Positions 43,248 to 53,294 of a stretch of DNA of 64,000 nt are shown here, piece after piece. The notes beneath the pieces are model-generated. The model saw only the letters and a program-made list of their open reading frames with translations. It ran no database searches and was not told the origin of the DNA. Each line of letters opens with the position of its first letter. Positions within the stretch are counted from its first letter, which is position 1. Origin of the DNA: OMII01 sp947467385 (GTDB lineage: Bacteria > Bdellovibrionota_C > UBA2361 > OMII01); contig JBIKLA010000007.1 of assembly GCA_044360075.1 (NCBI GenBank), positions 1 to 64,000 of the forward strand. Direction: 5' to 3'. The translations under genes were made by a program, and so were the position numbers.

Positions 43248-45059
43248 GTGGTAGATAAAAGCAAGATCCGAAATTTCAGTATTATTGCGCACATCGACCA
43301 TGGTAAGTCGACGCTCGCAGACCGCATTCTCGAGGTGACCGGAGCGCTCGAGGCCCGCGAGATGCAAGCACAGTTCCTCGACAAGCTCGATCTGGAGCGC
43401 GAGCGCGGCATCACCATCAAGGCGCAGACCGTCAGGCTTTCGTACAAGGCGCAGGACGGCGAGACCTACCAGCTGAACCTGATCGACACTCCCGGCCACG
43501 TCGACTTCAACTATGAAGTCTCGCGCAGCCTCTCTGCATGCGAAGGTGCGCTGCTCGTTGTTGACGCGTCACAGGGTGTTGAGGCGCAGACGCTCGCGAA
43601 CGTCTACCTCGCTATCGAAAACAACCTCGAGATCGTACCAGTCATCAACAAGATCGACCTACCGAATGCGGATCCAGCTCGCGTGAGGGAAGAGGTGGAG
43701 TCCGTCATCGGCCTCGATACCTCCGGAGCGCTCGAGATCAGCGCCAAGACCGGAATCGGCATAAAGCCGCTTCTTGAGGCGATCGTTCAGCGCGTTCCGG
43801 CGCCCACTCGCGGCTCGGCGGAGGCTCCGCTCCGCGCTCTCGTCTATGACTCGTGGTTCGACTCGTACGTGGGCGTCGTGGCCCAGGTACGCATCATCGA
43901 CGGCACGCTCAAGCCTGGCGACAAGATTAAGTTCTTCTCAACTGGCGCAGAGTACGACGTGTATAAGCTCGGCGTGTTTACCCCGCACCCCCAAGAGGTT
44001 GATGAGCTCGCGAGCGGCCAGGTCGGCTACCTATCGGCCTCGATTAAGAACCTGCGAGACGTTCGCATCGGTGACACTGTCACGCACGTGCGCAAGCCGG
44101 CCCACGAGGCCCTGCCTGGATTTAAGGAGGTGCGCCCGATGGTGTTCGGGGGCCTCTTCCCTGTGGACGCCGATGACTTCGCGGTGCTCAAGAGCGCGCT
44201 CGACAAGCTGAGCCTCAACGACAGCGCATTCAGCTATGAGGCAGAGAGCTCAGCAGCCCTCGGGTTTGGGTATCGCTGCGGCTACCTCGGGCTCCTTCAC
44301 ATGGAGATCGTTCAGGAGCGGCTTGAGCGCGAATTTCAGCTCAACCTCATCACTACGGCGCCTTCAGTTGTCTACAGGATGGTGCTCAATGACGGCACTG
44401 AGCTCCTGGTGGACAATCCGACCAAGATGCCTGAGGTTGGTCAGATTCTGCGCATTGAGGAGCCGGTTGTTCGCGCCACGGTCCACTGCCCACGCGAGTT
44501 CGTCGGCAACGTCCTTAAGCTGTGCGAGGACCGCCGGGGCGTTCAGGAGAATATCGCCTTCCACGGAATGGAGCGCGCCGTGATCGTGTATAGCCTTCCG
44601 CTCAACGAGATAGTGCTCGATTTCCACGACAAGCTGAAGTCGCTCACGAAGGGCTATGCGTCCTTTGACTACGAGATTGTCGGCTACCAGGAGTCGGACC
44701 TCGTTAAGCTCGACATTAAGCTTAACGGCGATCCGGTCGACGCGCTCAGCATCATCGTTCACCGCGACAAGGCGTTTAACCGCGGGAAGGAGCTTACTGA
44801 GAAGCTCAAGGAGATCATCGACCGGCAGATGTTCGAGATCGCGATTCAGGCCTCAATCGGGGCAAAGATTATCGCACGCAGTACGGTCAAGGCGCTGCGC
44901 AAAAACGTCACCGCCAAGTGTTACGGCGGTGACATCAGCCGAAAGCGCAAGCTCCTTGAGAAGCAGAAAGAGGGCAAGAAGCGGATGAAACAGATCGGCA
45001 AGGTGTCGATCCCGCAAGAGGCGTTCCTCGCCGTCCTAAAGCTTGGTGATGAGAAATAA
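43248..45059 (+). CDS. lepA: Elongation factor 4 (LepA)
   Basis: Ribosome-associated GTPase, 603 residues. G1 AHIDHGKST is at 14-22, followed by GITIKAQTV, DTPGHVDF (G3) and NKIDL (G4); the C-terminal LepA-specific domain ends IGKVSIPQEAFLAVLKL. It affects translation initiation or back-translocation depending on the study. Start is a GTG at 43248, 12 bases after uxs. Its end overlaps the phosphatase gene. Confidence 0.98.
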   Translation: MVDKSKIRNFSIIAHIDHGKSTLADRILEVTGALEAREMQAQFLDKLDLERERGITIKAQTVRLSYKAQDGETYQLNLIDTPGHVDFNYEVSRSLSACEGALLVVDASQGVEAQTLANVYLAIENNLEIVPVINKIDLPNADPARVREEVESVIGLDTSGALEISAKTGIGIKPLLEAIVQRVPAPTRGSAEAPLRALVYDSWFDSYVGVVAQVRIIDGTLKPGDKIKFFSTGAEYDVYKLGVFTPHPQEVDELASGQVGYLSASIKNLRDVRIGDTVTHVRKPAHEALPGFKEVRPMVFGGLFPVDADDFAVLKSALDKLSLNDSAFSYEAESSAALGFGYRCGYLGLLHMEIVQERLEREFQLNLITTAPSVVYRMVLNDGTELLVDNPTKMPEVGQILRIEEPVVRATVHCPREFVGNVLKLCEDRRGVQENIAFHGMERAVIVYSLPLNEIVLDFHDKLKSLTKGYASFDYEIVGYQESDLVKLDIKLNGDPVDALSIIVHRDKAFNRGKELTEKLKEIIDRQMFEIAIQASIGAKIIARSTVKALRKNVTAKCYGGDISRKRKLLEKQKEGKKRMKQIGKVSIPQEAFLAVLKLGDEK

Positions 45060-45825
45060 CCCCCGAGATCAGCATCCAGTCTCGCTGCGCGTCATCTTTG
45101 AGTGGCCGCGACGGGTTTTTGCTGTCGGGGACATTCACGGGTGCTACGAAGAAATCCGCCTGCTCGTCTCGCACCTCAAGGAAAAGCACGGTGCCGGTCC
45201 CGAGGACCTTTTCATCTTTATGGGCGACTACATCGATCGCGGAGAGCAATCGAAGGACGTCATCAGCTTCATGCTTGAGGTCAAGCGGGAGTGGCCCCAC
45301 ACGGTATTCATCAAGGGCAACCACGAGGACATGCTTCTCGACTACCTCGGGCTCGGCGGTGAGAGCGGGGAGGTGTACCTCGATAACGGCGGGGCCGAGT
45401 GCCTTAAGAGCTATGGTATTCACAACATCTTCGCCCGCCCATCTGAGATCCTTGCCGCCCTGCCGCCCGAGCACGTGGCGTTTTTCCAGGGTCTTGAGGT
45501 TGGGGTGCTGCTGGCCGAGTTTGTGTTTGTTCATGCCGGCATCCGGCCCGATGGGAGGCTCGACGCCCAGGTCCCGGGTGATCTCATGTGGATCCGGGGC
45601 GATTTTGTGCATGCCGAGCACTGGACCGGAAAAACGGTGGTTTTTGGGCACACCCCTTTTGAGGATATTTTCCTCCATTTGCCCTTTAAAATTGGGATAG
45701 ATACGGGATGCGTATTTGGTAACAAGCTTTCAGCCGTAGAGCTGGTGAACGGCCGGCTTTTTCAGGTCGATCGCTGCGGTTCTGAGGTTAAGGAATATGG
45801 GCTCCAGGAACGCTTAGGTGGTTGA
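45049..45825 (+). CDS. PP1/PP2A-like metallophosphatase
   Basis: Calcineurin-like phosphoesterase of about 258 residues with the serine/threonine-phosphatase motifs GDIHG (27-31), GDYIDRG and GNHE, and a later HAGIRPDG plus GHTPFED for the remaining metal ligands. It probably removes phosphate from proteins or small molecules in the cytoplasm. ATG 45049 overlaps the last 11 bases of lepA; TTG and GTG starts just before are possible. A Ser/Thr kinase is encoded about 8 kb away, but no direct link is shown. Confidence 0.9.
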   Translation: MRNNPRDQHPVSLRVIFEWPRRVFAVGDIHGCYEEIRLLVSHLKEKHGAGPEDLFIFMGDYIDRGEQSKDVISFMLEVKREWPHTVFIKGNHEDMLLDYLGLGGESGEVYLDNGGAECLKSYGIHNIFARPSEILAALPPEHVAFFQGLEVGVLLAEFVFVHAGIRPDGRLDAQVPGDLMWIRGDFVHAEHWTGKTVVFGHTPFEDIFLHLPFKIGIDTGCVFGNKLSAVELVNGRLFQVDRCGSEVKEYGLQERLGG

Positions 45826-45976
45826 TCCGAATGGATTTGCGTCCTATTGTCAGGCCGTAGTCCGCCTTTCCCAAACGGCAAAAAAAAGCCGCAAAAGCCG
45901 GATAAAGACGAACCTGTGCCGAGGCGTATTGTCCGCTCGCGCTATGCGAGGTGAGGCACTGTACTGAAGGAGCGTT

Positions 45977-47398
45977 ATGTCAAAACCCCGAGTTGGAATG
46001 ATCGGTTTGGCCGTTATGGGCTCAAACCTCGCGCGCAACATCGAAAGCCGGGGCATTCCAGTCGCAGTGTTCAACCGGAGCGGCGACGTGACCAAGGAGT
46101 TCATGAAGAAATTCGGGACTCGTGACGGGAAGACAGCCGGCTTCGTCGCATCCTCAAGCCTGCAGGAATTCGTCCAGAGCATGGAGTCGCCGCGCCAGAT
46201 CTTCATCATGATCAAGGCTGGGGCCTCAACCGATGCCGTGATCGACCAGCTCGCGCCCCTCCTCGACAAGGGCGATATCGTCATCGACGGCGGCAACGCA
46301 TTCTTCAAGGACACCATTCGCCGCGAAGAGAAGCTGACCGCCATGGGCCTCAATTTCCTCGGGATCGGAATCTCGGGCGGAGAGGAGGGGGCGCTCAAGG
46401 GCCCAAGCCTCATGCCGGGTGGCCCCAAGGATGCCTGGAAGATCGTCGCCCCGATGCTAGAGAAGATCGCGGCGCAGGCGGACGGCGCGTGCACGAACTA
46501 CGTTGGCCCCAACGGCGCCGGCCATTTCGTGAAGATGGTCCACAACGGCATCGAGTACGGCGACATGCAGCTCATCGCCGAGGCCTACGATATCCTGCGT
46601 AGCGTCGTTGGGTGCAATCCGGAGGAGCTCGCTAGCATCTTCCAGAGCTGGAACTCTGGCGTGCTCTCGTCCTACCTAATCGAGATTACGGCAAAGATAT
46701 TCGCAAAGAAGGATCCGAACGGTGCGGGCCACCTCGTCGATAAGATCCTCGATAAGGCCGGGCAGAAGGGAACGGGAACGTGGACGGCGCAAGTTGCCCT
46801 GGATCTCGGAATCTCTATCCCGACCATCTCGGCGGCGGTCGACGCCCGCACCTTAAGCAGCATTAAGGAACAGCGCGTTGTTGCCTCGAAAGAATTTGCC
46901 GGCCCTAACGTCGAGGACTTCACAGGTGATCGCCAGGAGTTCATTCAAGCGGTTCATGACGCCCTCTACGCGTCTAAGATCATGTCGTACGCTCAGGGCA
47001 TGGCACTCATCGCGGCAGCCTCGACGAACTGGAACTGGGCCCTTAAGCTCGACGAGATTGCGGCTATGTGGAAGGGTGGCTGCATCATCCGCGCAAAGTT
47101 CCTGGACGAGATCCGGCGCGCTTTCGCTTCGAAGCCCGCACCGACCAACCTGCTTCTCGACTCCTTCATGAAGAAGGAGGTCGCTCGCTGCGTCCCGAAC
47201 CTGCGCAAGATAGTGGGCTCGGCTGTGAGCCGCGGAGTTCCGGTGCTGGGCTTCGCCGCCTCGCTCGGCTACTTCGACAGCTTCAGGACGGCGGACTTGC
47301 CGCAGAACCTGACGCAGGCCCAGCGTGACTTCTTTGGCGCGCACACCTACGAGCGCAAGGATTCGCCAGGCGTCTCTCACCACACCGAGTGGGAGTAG
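45977..47398 (+). CDS. gnd: 6-phosphogluconate dehydrogenase, decarboxylating
   Basis: Pentose phosphate pathway enzyme making ribulose 5-phosphate and CO2 with NADP reduction. N-terminal Rossmann motif GLAVMGSNLARN, the IDGGNAFFKDT and GISGGEEGALKGPSLMPGG segments, and the catalytic-lysine region GAGHFVKMVHNGIEYGDMQL are all present. 473 residues indicates the long, usually NADP-specific type. Preceded by AAGGAGCG. It converges with the RNA methyltransferase gene. Confidence 0.97.
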   Translation: MSKPRVGMIGLAVMGSNLARNIESRGIPVAVFNRSGDVTKEFMKKFGTRDGKTAGFVASSSLQEFVQSMESPRQIFIMIKAGASTDAVIDQLAPLLDKGDIVIDGGNAFFKDTIRREEKLTAMGLNFLGIGISGGEEGALKGPSLMPGGPKDAWKIVAPMLEKIAAQADGACTNYVGPNGAGHFVKMVHNGIEYGDMQLIAEAYDILRSVVGCNPEELASIFQSWNSGVLSSYLIEITAKIFAKKDPNGAGHLVDKILDKAGQKGTGTWTAQVALDLGISIPTISAAVDARTLSSIKEQRVVASKEFAGPNVEDFTGDRQEFIQAVHDALYASKIMSYAQGMALIAAASTNWNWALKLDEIAAMWKGGCIIRAKFLDEIRRAFASKPAPTNLLLDSFMKKEVARCVPNLRKIVGSAVSRGVPVLGFAASLGYFDSFRTADLPQNLTQAQRDFFGAHTYERKDSPGVSHHTEWE

Positions 47399-47453
47399 GT
47401 TAGGCACCGTCGGCGACAGTCAGATGATCGGCGGTTGTGGGCCACGGTAAGGC

Positions 47454-48653
47454 CTACGTCCGAACGAGCAGCCCAAGCACCTCGCAGTGCTCCGTGAGGG
47501 GAAACATGTCGAACAGGGCAAGCTTCTTGAGGTTGTATCGGCCTTTCCACGCCGCGATATCGCGCGCGAACGTCTCCGGATTGCAGCTTGAGTAGAGGAT
47601 TCTATCCGGCGACCGGCCTTCAATCCACTGAACGAGTTCAGGAGAGAGCCCACGGCGAGGCGGATTTGCGACGATTGTGCGAAAGGGTGACTGCGAAAGG
47701 GAGGCGAGAGACGCGTCCACATCCCCGGACATAAACTGAAGCGACGGGTGCCCAAGGCGCTGTGCCGACATGCGCGCGCTCTCCACGGCATCGGCGGATA
47801 GCTCAATCCCGGTTACCGACTGCGCATGCGGCGCCAGTGATAGAGAAAACCCTCCCACACCGCAAAAGAGATCGAGCATGCTGCCGAGATTCTCGCCCGA
47901 GCACCACGCAGCCGCCCTGCCATAGAGAGCGCCTGCAACCTCCGGAGTCACCTGCATGAAGGACTGCGGCGAGAACAGCAGCGAGGCGGGCCCGCACTGT
48001 GCGGTGATATGCCGCTTTTCCGTGAGCAGCACCTCATCCGGGCCCTCGAGAATAGCTGCAGGCAACGGCTGAATATTGCAGCTCACGACACTCGCCCAGG
48101 GGTGAAGCCGCTGTAGCTCCGGAAGCGCCTTTCGGATTCGAGGAATCGCCTCCGAGCTGCGCAGCACGAAACGCACGATCCCTTCCGAGAGATCGTGGTT
48201 GCTCATGATGATAATCCCCTTAAGCTCGCCGCGCCGCTCACGGATACTGTAGGGCGGAAGAGAAGCCGACCGGATGAGGCCTCTAATCGTCTCAAGCAGT
48301 GCCCGAAAGGGAGGGGGAGGGAGGGGGCACCGCACAAGCTCTACGCAGCTCTGGTCCGAGCGGGTGATGCCGATAATCGGGGCCTCAACCGTGCCAGCAA
48401 CGGCCATCTTGGCCTTCATGCGCGAGCCCCACGGAGTACCCGGGATGAATATCGGCTCAGGCTCGGGAAGAGCGTGGTTCGAGCGTCCAAGCGCCTCCAT
48501 GACCTTGGCCTGCTTGAAGCGCAGCCGCGAGCCAGAGGCTACTCCAAGCAGCGAACAGGATGGGCAAACGCCAGAGCTAAAGAGCTCGCACGAGGCGGTT
48601 TCGTAGCGCTCGTGGGGCGTTTGCCCGTGTGTCGTTCCGCTCTGATCTGTCAT
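47454..48653 (-). CDS. rlmC: 23S rRNA uracil-C5 methyltransferase, RlmC-like
   Basis: SAM-dependent RNA m5U methyltransferase. Iron-sulfur ligand pattern at the start: Cys22, Cys30, Cys33 (SCELFSSGVCPSC) with a fourth Cys in ELVRCPLPP. SAM site DLFCGVGGFSLSLA, NPPRRGLSPELV and the catalytic-cysteine motif YSSCNPETFARDI close to the end, followed by LFDMFPLTEHCEVLGLLV. Overall layout matches E. coli RlmC (methylates U747 of 23S rRNA) better than RlmD or TrmA. It is divergent from the DapF-like gene with an 86-base gap. Confidence 0.92.
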   Translation of the reverse strand: MTDQSGTTHGQTPHERYETASCELFSSGVCPSCSLLGVASGSRLRFKQAKVMEALGRSNHALPEPEPIFIPGTPWGSRMKAKMAVAGTVEAPIIGITRSDQSCVELVRCPLPPPPFRALLETIRGLIRSASLPPYSIRERRGELKGIIIMSNHDLSEGIVRFVLRSSEAIPRIRKALPELQRLHPWASVVSCNIQPLPAAILEGPDEVLLTEKRHITAQCGPASLLFSPQSFMQVTPEVAGALYGRAAAWCSGENLGSMLDLFCGVGGFSLSLAPHAQSVTGIELSADAVESARMSAQRLGHPSLQFMSGDVDASLASLSQSPFRTIVANPPRRGLSPELVQWIEGRSPDRILYSSCNPETFARDIAAWKGRYNLKKLALFDMFPLTEHCEVLGLLVRT

Positions 48654-48739
48654 CTCCTACTGGCTCTCCGCTCTGGAACTCCCGAACTGGGAGTGCTAGC
48701 CTTCCTCGATAATACGCCCTCTGTCAGCCTTTGAGCGAT

Positions 48740-49585
48740 ATGAAATATAGCCGCTACCACGCCCTCGGCAACGACTACCTCGTCATGAGCGCTGCGGACC
48801 TCCCGCAGGCTGCCCCGCAAGCCCTCATTCAACGCATCTGTCATCGCAACTTCGGCGTTGGCTCCGACGGGATCCTTGTGCACGAACCGACCCGGCCGGA
48901 CGGCACGTTTTCGCTTCGGATCTTCAACCCGGACGGGTCTGAGGCAGAGAAGAGCGGAAATGGCCTACGCATCTTTGCCCGCTACCTATGGGACCATGGG
49001 CTTGTGTCTGAGAAGCCCTTCGCAGTTTCGACGCGCGGCGGCCAGGTAAGGTGCGTCGTCGGCGAGCAGGGCCGAAATGTCACCGTGGACATGGGCTCGG
49101 TAAGCTTCTCAAGCTCGCGCATCCCGGTGCAGGGAGCGGAACGCGAGGTCTTGCGCGAGCGGCTCGAGGTTGGGGGAGAAGAGGTTCTCTTTTGTGCCGC
49201 CACTATCGGCAATCCGCACTGCGTCGTCCTCGATGGGGACGTTACGCGCGCCACGGCTGAAAGGCTTGGGCCCCTGCTTGAGCGCCATCCGCTCTTTCCC
49301 AACCGGACCAATGTGCAGTTTCTTAAGGTCGTGTCACGATCTGCAATCCAGATCGAGATCTGGGAAAGGGGCGCGGGATACACCCTCGCATCCGGCAGCA
49401 GCAGCTCCGCCGCTGCCGCCGTCGCTTACCGCCTCGGGCTCGTGGACAGTGAGATCTCAGTTATCATGCCAGGCGGCGCAATCGCGATACGGATCGGCGA
49501 AGATCTCTCAATTCGAATGAGCGGAAGCGTCACGCGCATATGTGATGGCGTGATTTATCCTGAGGCACTGGAACCCCTAGCCTGA
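48740..49585 (+). CDS. DapF-family epimerase homologue lacking both catalytic Cys
   Basis: Clear diaminopimelate-epimerase fold: YHALGNDYLVM at the start, NFGVGSDGIL, FNPDGSEAEKSGNGLRIFARYL, and ERGAGYTLASGSSSSAAAAVAYRLG. In true DapF the two catalytic cysteines lie in MCGNG and ACGTG; here they are Ser72 (AGC codon) and Ser218 (TCC codon). All surrounding substrate-binding patterns are kept and the length (281) is normal, so this is not decay. It may be an epimerase/isomerase using another base pair or substrate, or a DapF variant. ATG 48740 is preferred over TTG 48731. Annotating it as ordinary dapF would be unsafe. Confidence 0.85.
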   Translation: MKYSRYHALGNDYLVMSAADLPQAAPQALIQRICHRNFGVGSDGILVHEPTRPDGTFSLRIFNPDGSEAEKSGNGLRIFARYLWDHGLVSEKPFAVSTRGGQVRCVVGEQGRNVTVDMGSVSFSSSRIPVQGAEREVLRERLEVGGEEVLFCAATIGNPHCVVLDGDVTRATAERLGPLLERHPLFPNRTNVQFLKVVSRSAIQIEIWERGAGYTLASGSSSSAAAAVAYRLGLVDSEISVIMPGGAIAIRIGEDLSIRMSGSVTRICDGVIYPEALEPLA

Positions 49586-49597
49586 GGCTCCCGAAGG

Positions 49598-52500
49598 CTA
49601 ACCAGTAAAGAAGTTGTAATTGAAGCCAAGCGTGAACGACCTGCCATCCAAGAAATACGGCTCAAGCCCAGGGAACTGCAGGTAGTCGTACTCGCGGTCG
49701 AGAATGTTATCAATCCTAAAGAAGATGTTTCCGTGCTGCTCGGCAAATCGGTACGACAGAGCCGTGTCAAAGAGCCAGAACCCGCCACCCGCCTGGTACT
49801 CACCCGCCGAAAACGGGTACTCAATACCGGCCGTGTTCTGCTTTCGGTACGTGCCCTGAACAAGCAGCGAGAAGTGCCGTCCCTGGTACTGCTTCGCGCC
49901 GAGGCGCAAGCGGCGGGTGTCGATGTATCCCTCCTGGCCAGCGTCGAAAGCGTCGAGGTTGTACCAGTTAATCATAGAGTCAGCCGACAGCACCGTAGAG
50001 TCAGTGACGACGCCGTATAGGTAGTTTCTCAGTGTCTGCGAGGTTGAGTAGTCGTTCTCAAATCCGCCGTCGACGAGATCAGTAACATAGATGTCGGGGC
50101 CGTTCGCGGAAGTGTTTTGCAGGACGTTGCCGAGCGGCTCACGAATGTTGCGGTGCACGAACTGTGCTCCGGCATAGACCACATTTGGGTACTTCGCGTC
50201 GAGGCCGAATCCGAGGTTTTGGCTCTCTGCACCAGAGAGATCGTTGTAGTCTTGGTTTATGCCGCCGACGAGGCTTGGCTCAAGCGAGCCTTGGTCCTCA
50301 AGCACCGACTTCTGGAGCGTCTCAAAGTACGCAGCGCGGGTTGTGAGCCACGAGAAGGGGGTTGTTACGAGTCCGATCTTGGGATTAAAGCGGGATTCAC
50401 GCTGAGTGCCGGACTCAAATGGCGGAACTTCAGTGAGGGAGTGCTCGACCGAGGTGGCCGCCATTCCAAGAGTGAGGTTCGCGGTTTGCGGTATCTTGAG
50501 CGAAAGGTACTCGTACACCTCGCCCGAGGTGAGGTTCGTCGATGCGCTCGTATCAAGCTGCCCTCCCGCCGGAAGAAGGCACTCGCCGGGCGGCAAGACA
50601 GAGCATAAATCAATCAGGTAGACCGGGGAGGCCTCGTTTCGCTGCGCATTAGCATAGAGCGCTGTGGCGCCTGTGATTGAGTCGAGGTATTTGGAGGTGT
50701 AGAGGAATTGCCCGGTGAGGTTGCTCAAGTTCGAGATGTTATTGGGCATCTGCTGCACAGCAAGTGGCGCGTCAGCCGATAGGGACGGATCAATCGGATC
50801 GATAAAGGTGTTCTGCCTGTCGTAGTTGGTGATCGATCCGTTGTCGCTCGCGCGCTGGTAGCCGCCCTGAAGCAGCAGGGTCGACTCGGTTGAGAAGCGG
50901 TGGTTGTAGCCGAGGCTCACGTTGCCGAGATGCACATCGTCTGACTGGGTCGGCTCGACGTCGCTGCTTACGTTCTGGGTGAACGTGTTGAAATTACCCT
51001 CAAGAATGAACCGGTCTTCCGTTGTCGCCTGGTACTGCAGAGCACCCCGAACCCGGTTCTGTGCCGAGTGTTGGCTGTAGTGCCCGGGATCCTGGTAGAA
51101 TGAGCTGTTTGAGTAGTAGGGGGTGTACTTAAAAAGGTATCCCCACTGGTCCGACTTGCCCGCAGCAAGCACGGATCCGCCCGCCTGGTTTGAGTTGTCG
51201 ATCCACACGGCAGAGAGGGCCTCGCGGTTCTCCTTCTTGTCGAACAGAGCGTTGTAGTCTCCGAGAGCAGCGGACTCGCCGATGCTGTTGAAGATGTTAA
51301 AGCTGAGTGGCGAAAGGATATCGGCAATGCGCTCCTCAGAAACGCGTGCGCCCACGTCCTGGATCGAGTCGTAGGAGTCAGAGAGGAGTCGGTGCGCCGA
51401 GTAGTTGCCGTAGTCGTCGCTAATCGACTTAATCGACTCGATGCGAGAAACAAAGTCAAAGCCAAGCTCTGTGAACACTCGGGCGAGCCCCGCGCCCCGC
51501 ACCGCCAAGTCGCGGTCAAGCATAAGGGTAGAGCGGTAGACCGCGCGGTTGTTGTTGAGCTTGATCGACTGCTCAACGTCCTTAAGGCCTCCGATCACGT
51601 CGTTCTGCGCCACGTCAACGTATGAGCGGTACAGGAACGCGGTCGGGTCGTTTGCGTCGAGCTCGATAGCCGCGTCGTACTCCTTGCGCGCCTGATCTGA
51701 CTGCTCATCATCGAAGTAGAGCTTTCCAAGATAGGAGCGGTAGGATGCCACGGAGGGATCGAGCTGCACGGCTTTAGAGAGAAGCCCCTTGGCGGTGTCA
51801 TAATGGTTGTCGTTAACCTTCACGAGCGCCTGGCCGAGGTAGGCGAGTGACTGAGATGGGTCCTCTGCCTGGGCCTGAAGGAAGTCCGCCTCGGCCTTGT
51901 CGAACTCCTTCTCTGATAGGGCCGCAAATCCAGAGAGAATTGAGTTCATGGCGCTGGAGCCGAAGTGGCGGCGGCGTTCGGCGAGGACGCCGGAAGCCTC
52001 ATCATACTTGTCGAATGAGAGCAAAAGCTCAGCCTCACGATCATAGAGCTGCGCGATGCGCGGTTCTCGATCCTTGGCTGCCTCCACAACAGCGAGGGCG
52101 TTGTCGAGATCGCCCTTTGACTGCAGGATGTATGACTGAAGGAGGCTGGCATTGATCATGTCTGGCCGGAGCTTCTTGGCTGAATCGAGGCTGCTCTGGG
52201 CTTCCTGAGAGTTGCCCTCCACGAGGCTTGAGAAGCCGGAGATGAGGTCACGCAAGGCGGTGTCGGTGGGGCTCATAGAGCCTGGAAGTTGACTAATGAC
52301 TGTGGCCGCGCCCGAAGGGTCTCCAACGCGCCATAAGGCTATCGCCTTAAGGAGGGCGCCGCGATGTGTGCCGTTCAGCTGCTTTCCATGCCTCTCTAGG
52401 GCATCGAGAAGCGACTGTCCTCCCTCTACTGCTGTCAGTACCTGAGAGACGGTGGCTTCACACGAGCCAGGACAGCTGCTGTCGCCCGGTGCCACCAGGT

Positions 52501-53167
52501 CAGACCTCACGAGCATGAAGGGAAAGTTGATCATCCACTGCACCGAGTCGACGGGGCGGACCAGGATCGACTTGGTCGGAGCCTCCCCGAGCTTGGCTAC
52601 TGCCCGCTGGCCGGGAGAGAGCGAAACGGTTCCCTTGTCGTTGAATGCCCGGACTGAGCCGTGCAAAACGTCGATCGTCGTTGAGTCGGCCGAGGTGTCG
52701 ATGACGAGCTCTGTTCCAAAGATGGCGGCGTTGACAGTCTTGGTCTTGATGGCCGGCTCACGCTTTGCGCCGCGGGAGAAGAAGTACGCCTTGCCGGCCG
52801 TGTGCGAAACGCTTGGGTTGCCTGATGGCTGCACGTTTTCGAAGGTGAGGGCCGAGAGTCGTCCCAGCCGGACCAGCGCGCCATCCACGAATTGGAAAGC
52901 TGCCTTCCCATCATCGCCGGTCCTGATCGTGTCACCCTCCTGAAAGGAATCCCCGGTCTTTGCAGAAGACCATTCCTGGGCTCCCATTCGGCGCACGGAG
53001 ATGGTGCCCTCTCCCGCAAAGAGCGTTGCTACTGTCTGAGGCTGGGCAGCGGCAGTGTGCGTGCACGTGCACAGGCATGCCAGGATCGACAAGACCAGAA
53101 CAATCAGATTGGGACACCGAGCTCGTGAAATCAAGGAGTTATCTCTCCTGCAGTACAGGTATCTCAT
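49598..53167 (-). CDS. FecR-TPR-outer-membrane beta-barrel fusion
   Basis: About 1189 residues. A signal peptide (hydrophobic run LIVLVLSILACLC, residues 21-33) is followed by a FecR domain at about 60-200 (FQEGDTIRTGDDGKAAFQFVDGALVRLG), then TPR-type helical repeats at about 230-560 (PSQSLAYLGQALVKVNDNHYDTAKGLLSKAV), and from about 680 a beta-barrel like TonB-dependent receptors, with alternating strands and a C-terminus DGRSFTLGFNYNFFTG. There is no obvious plug domain. It should sit in the outer membrane with FecR and TPR parts in the periplasm. The start at 53167 is chosen for the signal peptide; upstream ATGs exist at 53272 and 53302. Divergent from the kinase-CHASE2 gene. Confidence 0.8.
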   Translation of the reverse strand: MRYLYCRRDNSLISRARCPNLIVLVLSILACLCTCTHTAAAQPQTVATLFAGEGTISVRRMGAQEWSSAKTGDSFQEGDTIRTGDDGKAAFQFVDGALVRLGRLSALTFENVQPSGNPSVSHTAGKAYFFSRGAKREPAIKTKTVNAAIFGTELVIDTSADSTTIDVLHGSVRAFNDKGTVSLSPGQRAVAKLGEAPTKSILVRPVDSVQWMINFPFMLVRSDLVAPGDSSCPGSCEATVSQVLTAVEGGQSLLDALERHGKQLNGTHRGALLKAIALWRVGDPSGAATVISQLPGSMSPTDTALRDLISGFSSLVEGNSQEAQSSLDSAKKLRPDMINASLLQSYILQSKGDLDNALAVVEAAKDREPRIAQLYDREAELLLSFDKYDEASGVLAERRRHFGSSAMNSILSGFAALSEKEFDKAEADFLQAQAEDPSQSLAYLGQALVKVNDNHYDTAKGLLSKAVQLDPSVASYRSYLGKLYFDDEQSDQARKEYDAAIELDANDPTAFLYRSYVDVAQNDVIGGLKDVEQSIKLNNNRAVYRSTLMLDRDLAVRGAGLARVFTELGFDFVSRIESIKSISDDYGNYSAHRLLSDSYDSIQDVGARVSEERIADILSPLSFNIFNSIGESAALGDYNALFDKKENREALSAVWIDNSNQAGGSVLAAGKSDQWGYLFKYTPYYSNSSFYQDPGHYSQHSAQNRVRGALQYQATTEDRFILEGNFNTFTQNVSSDVEPTQSDDVHLGNVSLGYNHRFSTESTLLLQGGYQRASDNGSITNYDRQNTFIDPIDPSLSADAPLAVQQMPNNISNLSNLTGQFLYTSKYLDSITGATALYANAQRNEASPVYLIDLCSVLPPGECLLPAGGQLDTSASTNLTSGEVYEYLSLKIPQTANLTLGMAATSVEHSLTEVPPFESGTQRESRFNPKIGLVTTPFSWLTTRAAYFETLQKSVLEDQGSLEPSLVGGINQDYNDLSGAESQNLGFGLDAKYPNVVYAGAQFVHRNIREPLGNVLQNTSANGPDIYVTDLVDGGFENDYSTSQTLRNYLYGVVTDSTVLSADSMINWYNLDAFDAGQEGYIDTRRLRLGAKQYQGRHFSLLVQGTYRKQNTAGIEYPFSAGEYQAGGGFWLFDTALSYRFAEQHGNIFFRIDNILDREYDYLQFPGLEPYFLDGRSFTLGFNYNFFTG

Positions 53168-53294
53168 AGATGAAGATGCTGGGAACCCCTGTGCGGCATC
53201 AGAATTTGTAAGAACGCTGTAAGTTTTTCCTGCGGTCTGCCGACTAGCATTTAGAGTAAACGTGTAACCCATGGGAGTGGCTCGGAAGAGGGTT

